Virus record (IMG/VR): IMGVR_UViG_3300025138_012612
Span: 1-24,232 of that record
DNA length: 24,232 nucleotides
Source of the DNA: a virus
Strand: one strand, 5' to 3'
Part shown: piece by piece, positions 1 to 5,912 of the stretch
Position numbering within the stretch: position 1 is the stretch's first letter
Layout: each line of letters starts with the position of its first letter
Made by a program: the position numbers and the translations under genes
The notes under the pieces: generated by a model
Told to the model about the DNA's origin: nothing
The model's database searches: none
The model's input: the letters and a program-made list of their open reading frames with translations, nothing else

Positions 1-227
1 AGGAAGCAGTAGAAATGCAAGCAGTGCCTGATACAGCTGGTACAAATTTAACCCATCCAGGTCATAACAAGGTTGGTAAGCTCAAAGCAAAAGGAAAGAA
101 AGCATCTGATTCAACTAAAAAGTATGTAGATGCTGAACCAAAACCATTAGCTGATGGAAAAGCAGCTCTTCAAAGCAAACAAAACAAAGTTCATAGTACA
201 GTTACCCAAGGTGACTTTATCCAATAA
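1..227 (+). CDS. C-terminal part of an unknown late-strand gene (5' end outside window)
   Basis: The frame is open from base 3 through the stop at 225-227, with no in-frame stop upstream, so this is probably the tail of a longer gene rather than a gene starting at the ATG at 15. The visible 70 or so residues are Lys/Ala/Gln-rich and hydrophilic, with no Cys and no membrane segment, and look low in complexity. I do not recognise a family. It ends 20 nt before a strong intrinsic terminator, so it is the last gene of a plus-strand transcription unit. The next genes include neck protein gp14, so a virion or head-assembly role is possible but is inference from position only. Confidence 0.6.
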   Translation, partial: EAVEMQAVPDTAGTNLTHPGHNKVGKLKAKGKKASDSTKKYVDAEPKPLADGKAALQSKQNKVHSTVTQGDFIQ

Positions 228-247
228 AAAGTAGATTTAAAATAAAT

Positions 248-279
248 GCGCAATCATTAATTTGGTTGCGCTTTTTTTT
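248..279 (+). terminator. Rho-independent terminator
   Basis: GCGCAATCA (248-256) pairs with TGGTTGCGC (263-271), giving a 9-bp stem with one G-T wobble and a 6-nt loop, followed directly by eight T (272-279). It closes the transcription unit ending at 227 and lies just before the late promoter at 281. It is the only convincing intrinsic terminator I found in the window. Confidence 0.93.
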
Positions 280-280
280 G

Positions 281-288
281 CTTAAATA
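281..288 (+). promoter_or_regulatory. Late-type promoter box CTTAAATA
   Basis: CTTAAATA ends exactly 5 nt before the ATG at 294. It differs from the T4 late consensus TATAAATA only in the first two bases. The same spacing recurs at six other genes in this window. By T4 geometry, transcription would start at or next to the ATG. It follows a terminator immediately, which supports a new transcription unit here. Confidence 0.65.
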
Positions 289-293
289 TAATT

Positions 294-638
294 ATGATAA
301 AATTTCATAAGTTTTTTGAAAATAAATACCAAGGGACTAAACCCGGTATCAATCATAGACATAGAAGGGCTATACCGGGTAGTAGTGGGAATTCACGGTA
401 TTTACGTAAGCATGAAAATATTGTACCTGATTATGTAAAAGCTGATCCAACAAAAAATCAAGCAATTGAACAATTAAGGGGAAGTTCTGGTAAAAGGGTT
501 TGCAGCTCTTCAGAATTGGATTATATTAGAAAGGAATATAATGTGGTACCATATAAAGGTGAGATTAAAAAATTAGGTAGCACCGGTATAAAGTTATATT
601 TCGATGAAAAATTAAATAAATTTGTTTTAGAAAAATGA
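294..638 (+). CDS. Unknown 114-aa late protein before gp14
   Basis: Small basic protein (114 aa) that I do not recognise. It begins with MIKFHKFFEN, which loosely resembles the short aromatic/basic capsid-targeting starts of T4 internal proteins, but the F-F-E it contains is not a good prohead-protease site. The middle is rich in Arg, Gly and Ser and the C-terminal third looks folded. There is no membrane segment. The ATG sits 5 nt after a late-type box, and no Shine-Dalgarno sequence is visible. Its stop overlaps the gp14 start by 4 nt (ATGA), so the two are probably co-translated. It is too short to be gp13 (about 300 aa in T4). Confidence 0.75.
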   Translation: MIKFHKFFENKYQGTKPGINHRHRRAIPGSSGNSRYLRKHENIVPDYVKADPTKNQAIEQLRGSSGKRVCSSSELDYIRKEYNVVPYKGEIKKLGSTGIKLYFDEKLNKFVLEK

Positions 639-1591
639 GTCAACCAGATTATAGTTGTGATTACCCAGGAATAGTGCAAACTGATGAAACTTGTTATAGA
701 TTTACTGATAAATCCATACAAGCAAGTGAACGTGTGTTGTTTTCTAATTGGTGGAGAGAACAAATAAATCAATTCGGAGTTAAAGTTAATTTTTATGTCA
801 ATACATACAATACGTTAAGTGCTGATAACTTTTACGGTGAGCAACCTACACAGACATTTGCAGATCCAAGAAAAATTACTTTAGCAGTTACGTTGAACGA
901 AAATGCAATTACCCTATCTAAATTTGGATTTGAAAGCGATGATGAGGTAACAGCATACATACATATATCATCTTTTTATGATGAATTTGTTACATTGTCC
1001 GCGGACTTTGCTACTTTTGGCGAAAATGAAAAAATGCTTCAAAATGGTAAGATAACCCAAGGTATATATGATAGATATTTTGCTTTTGGACCTGTTATAG
1101 AGCCAAAAGCTGGTGATGTATTTGAATTAACTGAATATGGGGATGATAGACCCAATAATAGGCAATCTAAGTTTTTTGAAATTACTGAAAAATTAGATCA
1201 AGATATATCACAAATTAATAATTTACAAGGTCATTATGTATTTTTATTAAAGGCTAAACGATTAGACTATAGCTTTGAGCCTAATATTAATTTCAATAAC
1301 GCTGAGGTTGTTATTAAATTAGCCGATTTGACAACAGATGTATATGCATTATCAGATATAATGACAGAAGATTTATTAACAATACAAGCAGCTATAACTG
1401 CAGAGCGTGGTGAGTTTACTAATGATCAGGTATATGAAGATAGATTTGCCGGTAGGTTACCTGGTGGTACTAATCCTAAATCAATGGATAAAAGAGAAGA
1501 TTATGAATTATATTCCGCTGACAATATTAGTAAAAAAGACGTCTTTGATATGTCTGAAAATGATACAGATGTTTATGGTGATTATTATTAA
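635..1591 (+). CDS. 14: T4-type neck protein gp14
   Basis: Neck (head-completion) protein of 318 aa; in T4, gp14 with gp13 forms the collar joining the DNA-filled head to the tail. The central part, from about residue 35 (LFSNWWREQINQFGVKV) to about 235, follows the T4 gp14 pattern: an N-terminal 'upstream of neck' region with a FYGE motif, then a stretch with the aromatic FGP, KAGD, E-L, FF-I and LQGHYVFLL elements that align with T4's EPKEGDLIYFP...FEI...AGKFIY region. It is longer than T4 gp14 (256 aa), mainly through an acidic Asp/Tyr-rich C-terminal tail. The start overlaps the upstream stop by 4 nt. Its stop shares TTAA with a convergent gene, leaving no room for a terminator. Homology was judged by eye. 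Confidence 0.82.
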   Translation: MSQPDYSCDYPGIVQTDETCYRFTDKSIQASERVLFSNWWREQINQFGVKVNFYVNTYNTLSADNFYGEQPTQTFADPRKITLAVTLNENAITLSKFGFESDDEVTAYIHISSFYDEFVTLSADFATFGENEKMLQNGKITQGIYDRYFAFGPVIEPKAGDVFELTEYGDDRPNNRQSKFFEITEKLDQDISQINNLQGHYVFLLKAKRLDYSFEPNINFNNAEVVIKLADLTTDVYALSDIMTEDLLTIQAAITAERGEFTNDQVYEDRFAGRLPGGTNPKSMDKREDYELYSADNISKKDVFDMSENDTDVYGDYY

Positions 1592-1797
1592 ATTAAAATA
1601 GTTTCTAACCAGCTTTCAGCTTGTTTAAAAGATTCAAATTTAACTTGTTTTAATTCGTTTTCTACTAAAAAGGTGTAACATATAATACCTCCTTCAAGTT
1701 TTTTAATATCTTGAAGAACGTATAATTTATTATTCGCAAATAATTTTGTGTTAGTTCCAGTTTTATTAATAAACCTCGTCCCAGGGATAAATCTCAT
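1588..1797 (-). CDS. Unknown 69-aa protein, last gene of a late minus-strand run
   Basis: Small protein beginning MRFIPGTRFINKTG; family not recognised. A TTG at 1806 would add three residues, but the ATG at 1797 is preferred: the purine tract GAAAGGA in the upstream gene lies about 10 nt before the ATG and only 1-2 nt before the TTG. It overlaps the end of the upstream 87-aa gene by 32 nt, so it is translated from the same message. The sequence looks like a compact beta-rich domain (GTRFIN...KLYVLQDI...GGIICYTFLVEN...QVKF) with a short C-terminal helix. It is convergent with gp14 and shares TTAA at the stops. Confidence 0.65.
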   Translation of the reverse strand: MRFIPGTRFINKTGTNTKLFANNKLYVLQDIKKLEGGIICYTFLVENELKQVKFESFKQAESWLETILI

Positions 1798-2029
1798 CTG
1801 TATCAATTCCTTTCAAATATAATTGTATATCATACTTCATATCTAGATATCTTTCATCTACATATTTCTGAAATGCAGTAGGTTTAATCCAAGCTGAACT
1901 ATGCTCAGAATCATAACCTATTCTTTCGGCTCTACTACAAGCTACGTTAACCCCTTCATACAAACACGCAAATCTTGCAACAAAATCAATGCCGTATTCT
2001 TGAATTATATCATCAGTCTTCTTTATCAT
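1766..2029 (-). CDS. Unknown 87-aa protein
   Basis: Small acidic protein with many Tyr and Asp residues, ending in DEIYPWDEVY. No family was recognised and no membrane segment is seen; there are two Cys, at about residues 22 and 31. It is the fourth gene of the minus-strand run from the late promoter near 3177 and overlaps its upstream neighbour by 17 nt and the downstream gene by 32 nt. This packing implies translation from one polycistronic message. The sequence just upstream (TACAAT, 6 nt before the ATG) is discussed under rejected items. Confidence 0.7.
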   Translation of the reverse strand: MIKKTDDIIQEYGIDFVARFACLYEGVNVACSRAERIGYDSEHSSAWIKPTAFQKYVDERYLDMKYDIQLYLKGIDTDEIYPWDEVY

Positions 2030-2429
2030 ATATAGATTGTATCACAGTTCCTAATAAAAACGTAACCAATCTATCTTCATCTATACCGTAGAGGTTAATA
2101 ATTTCTTTTATATTATAGATATTTGCAGAAAGAATTTTTTTATTTAAATTAAAAAATGAATTATCTAGATCTTTATTATTTTTTGTTTCTAATTTAACAA
2201 TTTCTTCTTCAATTAATTTAAAAAAGGTTTCTAAAAACTTAAGTTTTTTATTTTTTTGATAGACCCTACCGGTAACAATTTGTGTTTTCTTATCTTCATC
2301 TTTACTGGTAAAGAAACGTACTATTTGTTCTATAGTTATTTCCTTTTCAGTATCATTATGTTGTAGTGATGTGCATGGAACATTAGTAGCAATTTTACCA
2401 GCTATTCTATCTATTTCATCTTCGTTCAT
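2013..2429 (-). CDS. Unknown 138-aa helical protein
   Basis: Hydrophilic, Lys/Glu/Asn-rich protein, predicted largely alpha-helical, with a likely coiled-coil or helical stretch from about residue 55 to 90 and a more hydrophobic C-terminal helix (DRLVTFLLGTVIQSIYD). No recognised family. Its start codon overlaps the previous stop by one base (TAATG), the same arrangement as at the next junction upstream, suggesting tight translational coupling. It belongs to the five-gene run under the late promoter at 3177-3184. Confidence 0.72.
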   Translation of the reverse strand: MNEDEIDRIAGKIATNVPCTSLQHNDTEKEITIEQIVRFFTSKDEDKKTQIVTGRVYQKNKKLKFLETFFKLIEEEIVKLETKNNKDLDNSFFNLNKKILSANIYNIKEIINLYGIDEDRLVTFLLGTVIQSIYDKED

Positions 2430-2791
2430 TAACTTTTTGTTATTAACGGTGTAGTCACTAGGGCAGTGCCAATACTAGTGGTAGCTCTTATTTCATTTTT
2501 ACAATCGCTGCAGCGATAGATAGTATCCTCAGTTAATGATAATATTACATCTTGTGTCGAACCGCACGGGCAACTGACTGTCATTGTATTATCGTATTTT
2601 GCTTTTTCTGATACAGCATTAATTTCAACAGCTCTTTTTATTAAAAAATTTTCATATATAGAATTAAAAAAATAAAAGAATAAAAATTGTAATATTGTAA
2701 CTAACCCAAACACTAACCAATCTCTAAAGAGTATACCAAATATACCACTAACTAAAAAAGTTAATGTTAACGACGTTATTAGTTTCTTCAT
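2429..2791 (-). CDS. Small membrane protein with zinc-ribbon-like domain
   Basis: A 120-aa protein with two hydrophobic segments near the N-terminus (about residues 5-22 and 26-44), predicted to be a membrane hairpin, followed by a soluble domain. That domain has paired cysteines, C74-P-C76-G and C94-S-D-C97, as in a zinc ribbon. The C-terminal 20 residues are Thr/Ser-rich. Start and stop codons overlap neighbours by one base on each side (TAATG). Its place in a late-promoter operon suggests expression during particle assembly or lysis. A holin-like role is conceivable from size and topology, but the zinc ribbon is not a holin hallmark, so I leave the function open. Confidence 0.72.
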   Translation of the reverse strand: MKKLITSLTLTFLVSGIFGILFRDWLVFGLVTILQFLFFYFFNSIYENFLIKRAVEINAVSEKAKYDNTMTVSCPCGSTQDVILSLTEDTIYRCSDCKNEIRATTSIGTALVTTPLITKS

Positions 2792-3171
2792 TACTTTATT
2801 TTACTAACCTTTTTACTAATATCAACCAATTTACCTTTTAATTTAACTATCTCTTTACCGACACTGTCTAATGATCTTTTATCTTTAATAACTGTGTTAG
2901 TATTTGCTATCTTTAATAACTCTTCTAAATTTTGTAAGGATACAAAAGTATTAGCAACTATGTCGTCAAATTCATTTAATGGGTATGGTACATTTTCTGG
3001 AGCTACATCACTTCGATTCTGTTTGTTCATTATATCTTGAACACTGGATGGCTGGGCAGGATACTCTGTTTTTTGACCGGGTTGGTCTCTTCCAACGTCG
3101 GGCATCATTTCTTGTCCAGCGTCTTCCTCAATTACTTTTACGAAGTCTTCAAATTTTTTGTATGATTGCAT
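2791..3171 (-). CDS. Unknown 126-aa late protein with possible capsid-targeting N-terminus
   Basis: First gene of the minus-strand late run. The N-terminus MQSYKKFEDFVKVIEEDAG resembles T4 capsid-targeting peptides, with a possible prohead-protease site I-E-E before Asp (after about residue 17). A Gln/Pro-rich linker follows (about residues 20-60), then a helical region rich in Leu, Lys and Val. It is divergent from the 138-aa gene at 3194, and both start at the two ends of one palindromic late promoter. Its ATG is 5 nt after the box. No family recognised; a head-internal protein is a reasonable guess. Confidence 0.7.
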   Translation of the reverse strand: MQSYKKFEDFVKVIEEDAGQEMMPDVGRDQPGQKTEYPAQPSSVQDIMNKQNRSDVAPENVPYPLNEFDDIVANTFVSLQNLEELLKIANTNTVIKDKRSLDSVGKEIVKLKGKLVDISKKVSKIK

Positions 3172-3184
3172 ATAAATATTTATA
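3171..3184. promoter_or_regulatory. Palindromic bidirectional late promoter
   Basis: TATAAATATTTATA is a perfect 14-bp palindrome carrying the T4 late box TATAAATA on both strands. Read on the minus strand, the box (3184 to 3177) ends exactly 5 nt before the ATG of the gene starting at 3171. On the plus strand, the box at 3171-3178 is followed by a second perfect box at 3181-3188. Confidence 0.8.
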
Positions 3185-3188
3185 AATA
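3181..3188 (+). promoter_or_regulatory. Late promoter box TATAAATA
   Basis: Perfect match to the T4 late consensus, ending 5 nt before the ATG at 3194. A second plus-strand copy lies 10 nt upstream (3171-3178), inside the palindrome. By T4 spacing, the start site would be at the ATG from this box, or about 10 nt upstream from the other. Confidence 0.82.
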
Positions 3189-3193
3189 ATAGT

Positions 3194-3610
3194 ATGACCT
3201 TATACCAAAAACGATTTAAAAAGTTTTTATCTGAACAAGATGATGAAAATACCGAGTTAACAGACCAAGAAGCAATGGCTTCTACGCTTGAACCTGAGAC
3301 CTCTCCAGAAGATTTCGATGTTGAAGCTCCTGCAGGGGGGGAAGGCGCAATCGGAGCTCAATCAAAACAAATGTTTGATGAGTTAAGTGGTTGGGTTTCT
3401 GAGATGGATAGATTTTCAGAATATTTAAACGGTACATCAGATAGTATTCAAACTTCATTAAATGCTGCAGAACCAGATACTATTTTTGATAGTATATCAA
3501 ATTCTGAAACAAAGAAAATTGCTAGAGTTGCAATGGAAATATCATCACTAAGTGAAATCTTAAAAGGTTACTTAGCAGGTGCTAATGATCCTAAGTATAA
3601 ATTTAACTAA
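3194..3610 (+). CDS. Predicted head-internal protein, 138 aa
   Basis: The N-terminus MTLYQKRFKKFLSEQ has the short aromatic/basic form of T4 internal-protein targeting peptides and an L-S-E site at residues 12-14 that fits the T4 prohead protease pattern (L/I-x-E before the cut). A second weaker candidate is D-V-E before Ala at about residue 44. Residues 15-55 are acidic and low in complexity; the rest is helical. No family recognised. It is driven by a perfect late box 5 nt before the ATG, with no Shine-Dalgarno visible. It heads a plus-strand block of five genes that share this type of N-terminus, so I infer packaging into the prohead core. Confidence 0.75.
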   Translation: MTLYQKRFKKFLSEQDDENTELTDQEAMASTLEPETSPEDFDVEAPAGGEGAIGAQSKQMFDELSGWVSEMDRFSEYLNGTSDSIQTSLNAAEPDTIFDSISNSETKKIARVAMEISSLSEILKGYLAGANDPKYKFN

Positions 3611-3614
3611 CTTT

Positions 3615-3622
3615 AATAAATA
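3615..3622 (+). promoter_or_regulatory. Late-type promoter box AATAAATA
   Basis: AATAAATA in the 17-nt gap between two genes, ending exactly 5 nt before the ATG at 3628. It differs from the T4 consensus only at the first base. It would give the short tandem genes at 3628-5037 their own late start. Confidence 0.7.
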
Positions 3623-3627
3623 ATAAT

Positions 3628-3882
3628 ATGCAAACAGATCAAGATTTAATTTTTGAAGCTTATACTCAATTTAACGATACACAAAGTGAAAATGAAGAAT
3701 CATCAGAAGGGGCTGTAAATTTACTAGAACAACTTAAAGAAGAAATGCCTGAATTGGAAGATAAGGTAAATCAAATACTTGGAAAGGTATTCGATGCTGT
3801 TGATGTATTAAAGCAAGAGTCTTATGTTGATGACCCTCAATTACAGGCAGCACACGAAGCCCTTATAGAAGGTAATTTTTAA
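3628..3882 (+). CDS. Predicted head-internal protein, 84 aa, leader-family copy 1
   Basis: Starts MQTDQDLIFEAYTQ, with I-F-E before Ala (cut after residue 10) as expected for a T4-type prohead protease site. The same leader opens the next two genes. The mature part is acidic and helical; the pattern LEQL...PELEDKVNQILGKVFDAV from about residue 33 matches the 89-aa neighbour in spacing of Leu, Pro-Glu-Leu and Ile-Leu, so the two are probably paralogues. A further L-I-E before Gly lies five residues from the C-terminus. The preceding late box is 5 nt from the ATG. Role inferred: small protein packaged in the head. Confidence 0.75.
   Translation: MQTDQDLIFEAYTQFNDTQSENEESSEGAVNLLEQLKEEMPELEDKVNQILGKVFDAVDVLKQESYVDDPQLQAAHEALIEGNF
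3631..3669 (+). repeat. Leader-encoding repeat, copy 1 of 3
   Basis: A 39-bp segment encoding QTDQDLIFEAYTQ. It is repeated with base changes at 3887-3925 and 4165-4200 (the latter slightly shorter in clear identity). The core codes for D-Q-x-L-I-F-E-A-Y-T in all three. Many differences are at third codon positions, pointing to old duplication with protein-level selection rather than a recent copy. Confidence 0.8.
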
Positions 3883-3883
3883 T

Positions 3884-4153
3884 ATGAAAACCGATCAAGA
3901 CTTAATTTTTGAAGCATATACTAAACCTAAGACTCTAGATGAAGATTTTGGTAATACAAACTATGACGTCGATGAACCTTCTTGTTTCGAAAGACTTGAA
4001 GAGCTTATGAATAGTAAGCCTGAACTAGCAAGTGTTTTGAAACCTATATTAGACGAAATGCAGGATGCTCTAATGGAAATTGATAAAATAGATATCAATA
4101 ATTTTGACGCACAAGAAGTTTTTAATAGTCTTAATAGATTATATCCATTTTAA
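3884..4153 (+). CDS. Predicted head-internal protein, 89 aa, leader-family copy 2
   Basis: Starts MKTDQDLIFEAYTK, with the same I-F-E before Ala site as the gene upstream. A second possible site, L-D-E before Asp, is at about residues 18-20. The helical body (LEELMNSKPELASVLKPILDEMQDAL) follows the spacing of the 84-aa protein, supporting tandem duplication. It starts 1 nt after the previous stop; a GAAGG about 11 nt upstream may act as a weak ribosome site, and coupling is likely. One Cys at about residue 34. No known family recognised. Confidence 0.74.
   Translation: MKTDQDLIFEAYTKPKTLDEDFGNTNYDVDEPSCFERLEELMNSKPELASVLKPILDEMQDALMEIDKIDINNFDAQEVFNSLNRLYPF
3887..3925 (+). repeat. Leader-encoding repeat, copy 2 of 3
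   Basis: Encodes KTDQDLIFEAYTK. It is nearly the same 39-bp module as at 3631-3669, with changes mostly at wobble positions. Confidence 0.8.
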
Positions 4154-4158
4154 TAATG

Positions 4159-5037
4159 ATGAATAAAGATCAAAATTTAATTTTCGAAGCTTATACCCAA
4201 ACTTTAACTGAAGGTTGGGAAGCTGGTACTTCTAAAGCTCCAAAAGGTAAATCATTTGATATGAAAAAAGGCGGTGCTCCAAGTAATGTAGACGCTGCAA
4301 GAGATGGTTCAGGTGGTAGATATAGAAAAACTCGCCCACCCAGTGCTCAATCTAATAAGACTCATAGTGAAAGTGAAGAATATGGTAATGATGAATTAAT
4401 GGTAAATGGTGTTGAATATATCGTACAAGCAGAAATATCAGGTGACAATGTTGAAATAACTACTCTATTTAAGTACGACGCAAAGCTTGATGATCATATT
4501 GAAGTAGATTTAGGCAGTATCTCACCACAATTGAGGCAAGATATTGAAGATTCTGTTAGAAACGATGTAGGTAGAGAGAATAACTTAGAGAATACCCCTC
4601 TAGAAGAACTTCAAGAATTAACACCTGAAGAGTACGAGATTGCTCAAACAATGGAAACTTTTGATGATGATGATTGGGGATATAATGAAATTCAAGAATT
4701 CTACTTTAGAAGAAGAGAAGGTGGCGAAGATAACGAAAGTAGAGAAAAAAGTATAATGAGAGGTAGAGAAGCTGCTAGTGCTGAGCAAGAAATATTTTAT
4801 AAAGAGCACGGTGCAGATGCATTTGAAGACCATTACGGGTTTGAATACCCTCAAGAAGAAGAATCTTTAGGCGATTCTTCTGATTTTGAATTCAAAGCTG
4901 AAAAGTTCGCTGATTCTATTGGAGATGCTGAGTTAGAATACTTAGTCAATCTAAGTGGAGGACAATTTGAGATATTAAAAGGATTTTTGCAAGATGAAAT
5001 GGGTTACCGTGATCTTGGTCAATATAAACGTAACTAA
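4159..5037 (+). CDS. Predicted head-internal protein, 292 aa, leader-family copy 3
   Basis: The frame has two consecutive ATGs (4156 and 4159). The second is chosen because it gives MNKDQNLIFEAYTQ, which aligns without a gap to the two upstream leaders, with I-F-E before Ala at residue 10. A second site, L-T-E before Gly, follows about ten residues later. The remainder is much longer than in the neighbours: a Gly/Lys/Ser-rich linker (about 20-65), a small domain with MVNGVEYIVQAEISGDNVEI (about 75-120), then a very acidic, Arg/Glu-rich helical region. No family recognised. It starts 5 nt after the upstream stop. Its leader on a different body is why I read this as a targeting tag. Confidence 0.75.
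   Translation: MNKDQNLIFEAYTQTLTEGWEAGTSKAPKGKSFDMKKGGAPSNVDAARDGSGGRYRKTRPPSAQSNKTHSESEEYGNDELMVNGVEYIVQAEISGDNVEITTLFKYDAKLDDHIEVDLGSISPQLRQDIEDSVRNDVGRENNLENTPLEELQELTPEEYEIAQTMETFDDDDWGYNEIQEFYFRRREGGEDNESREKSIMRGREAASAEQEIFYKEHGADAFEDHYGFEYPQEEESLGDSSDFEFKAEKFADSIGDAELEYLVNLSGGQFEILKGFLQDEMGYRDLGQYKRN
4165..4200 (+). repeat. Leader-encoding repeat, copy 3 of 3
   Basis: Encodes KDQNLIFEAYTQ. It matches the modules at 3631 and 3887, with D to N at the residue before Leu and several silent changes. Confidence 0.75.
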
Positions 5038-5045
5038 AATTTAAC

Positions 5046-5912
5046 ATGAGAACATTTCAAGAATTCCATAATGATAGACTTTTAAATGAATTGGCACCGC
5101 TTGCCTTACCAGCAGCAGGATGGCTAGCCGCATCCGCGAAGGTTAAAGTAGGCGCCGACCTAGCTATTGCATTTACAGCTGGGATCGCAGCTAAGTTAGG
5201 TATCGATTACTTTACATCTGATAATATTAGTACTGCATCAGATGCGATGGCAACCGGAACCCTACCTGAATTCGACGCATTCACACAAATCCCGGCTGGG
5301 CAGAGCGTGCTTAATGGCCCTGGTGATTGGATCACATCATTTGAAACTCCTATAACCACAGCAACTCCAGAACAAATTGTCGATGCTGTAGCACCTCATG
5401 TAACTAGTGCAGGTCAAGTTGCGGCTACCACTGAATCCGCAGCAGGTATCAGTAGTGCATTGGATATGCCGGGTAATTTGGTGTCATCAATTTTGACATA
5501 TGCTGCAGGAATAGGTCTTTCAACTCTTGATGTTTGTTTGATCTTAGGAGCTGGTACTGTTTTAGCTGCTGCAGGTGGTTTTATGTTTTTTAAAAACGAC
5601 GGACCAAATAAACTTAAAAATCTTCTTAATAAATTAAAAAATCTTCTTAAAAAGGCTTTAGAGAAGGCCATTAAGTTACTAAAGATAGCCGGTCGCGCGG
5701 CAATATATGCATTTATGTTTCTTGGTAAGGCATTACTTGACGCTTTAATGGCCGCTTTTGGATTTCTTGTCGGTTTATTAGGAGCAGGTTTAATGGCTAT
5801 AATTACCAAGGTAATTAGTAAGCTGAGAAATAAAGATAAGGAAAAAGATGAAGAAAAAGATGAGGAAAAAGATGAGGAAAGTAATATTTTAGATGGATCG
5901 AGTTCTAAATAA
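5046..5912 (+). CDS. Predicted packaged membrane-active protein, 288 aa
   Basis: The N-terminus MRTFQEFHNDRLLNEL closely resembles the T4 internal-protein start MKTYQEF, with an L-N-E site (cut after residue 15). After it come hydrophobic stretches at about 16-30 and 36-50, a long one at 145-182, a cationic amphipathic helix at 186-214 with two KLKNLL heptads, two more hydrophobic segments at about 213-258, and a charged tail of KDEE repeats. A protein made for the head yet with several membrane segments suggests ejection and insertion into the host membrane, but this is inference. G+C is clearly raised in the 5' part: 36 of 60 bases at 5101-5160, unlike its neighbours, hinting at separate origin. 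It starts 8 nt after the previous stop, with no promoter of its own seen. Confidence 0.72.
   Translation: MRTFQEFHNDRLLNELAPLALPAAGWLAASAKVKVGADLAIAFTAGIAAKLGIDYFTSDNISTASDAMATGTLPEFDAFTQIPAGQSVLNGPGDWITSFETPITTATPEQIVDAVAPHVTSAGQVAATTESAAGISSALDMPGNLVSSILTYAAGIGLSTLDVCLILGAGTVLAAAGGFMFFKNDGPNKLKNLLNKLKNLLKKALEKAIKLLKIAGRAAIYAFMFLGKALLDALMAAFGFLVGLLGAGLMAIITKVISKLRNKDKEKDEEKDEEKDEESNILDGSSSK
5610..5651 (+). repeat. Two tandem 21-bp heptad-coding repeats
   Basis: Units 5610-5630 and 5631-5651 encode KLKNLLN and KLKNLLK (residues 189-202). They form the start of a positively charged amphipathic helix. The DNA copies differ at only a few bases. Confidence 0.8.
5841..5876 (+). repeat. Three 12-bp tandem repeats coding EKDE
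   Basis: Units GAAAAAGATGAA, GAAAAAGATGAG and GAAAAAGATGAG at 5841-5852, 5853-5864 and 5865-5876 encode an acidic/basic tail after the last hydrophobic segment. Such a repeat is prone to change in copy number. Confidence 0.85.

Noticed and set aside
294-638. The 114-aa gene as neck protein gp13
   Set aside because: Less than half the expected length and no recognisable similarity, despite its place before gp14.
2030-2060. TACAAT six bases before the ATG at 2029, like the other sigma70-like promoters
   Set aside because: No acceptable -35 at 16-18 nt, and the site lies inside the upstream coding region.
4618-4854. Antisense open frame opposite the 292-aa gene
   Set aside because: Phe/Ser-rich shadow of acidic coding sequence; no independent start signal.
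5030-5046. TAAAAT just before the ATG at 5046 as a promoter
   Set aside because: No -35 at a usable spacing; the gene is 8 nt after an upstream gene and needs no own promoter.
5414-5809. Long antisense open frame opposite the 288-aa gene
   Set aside because: It mirrors the hydrophobic and Ala/Lys-rich codons of the plus-strand gene, has no promoter or ribosome site, and sits entirely inside a well-supported gene with a leader motif.
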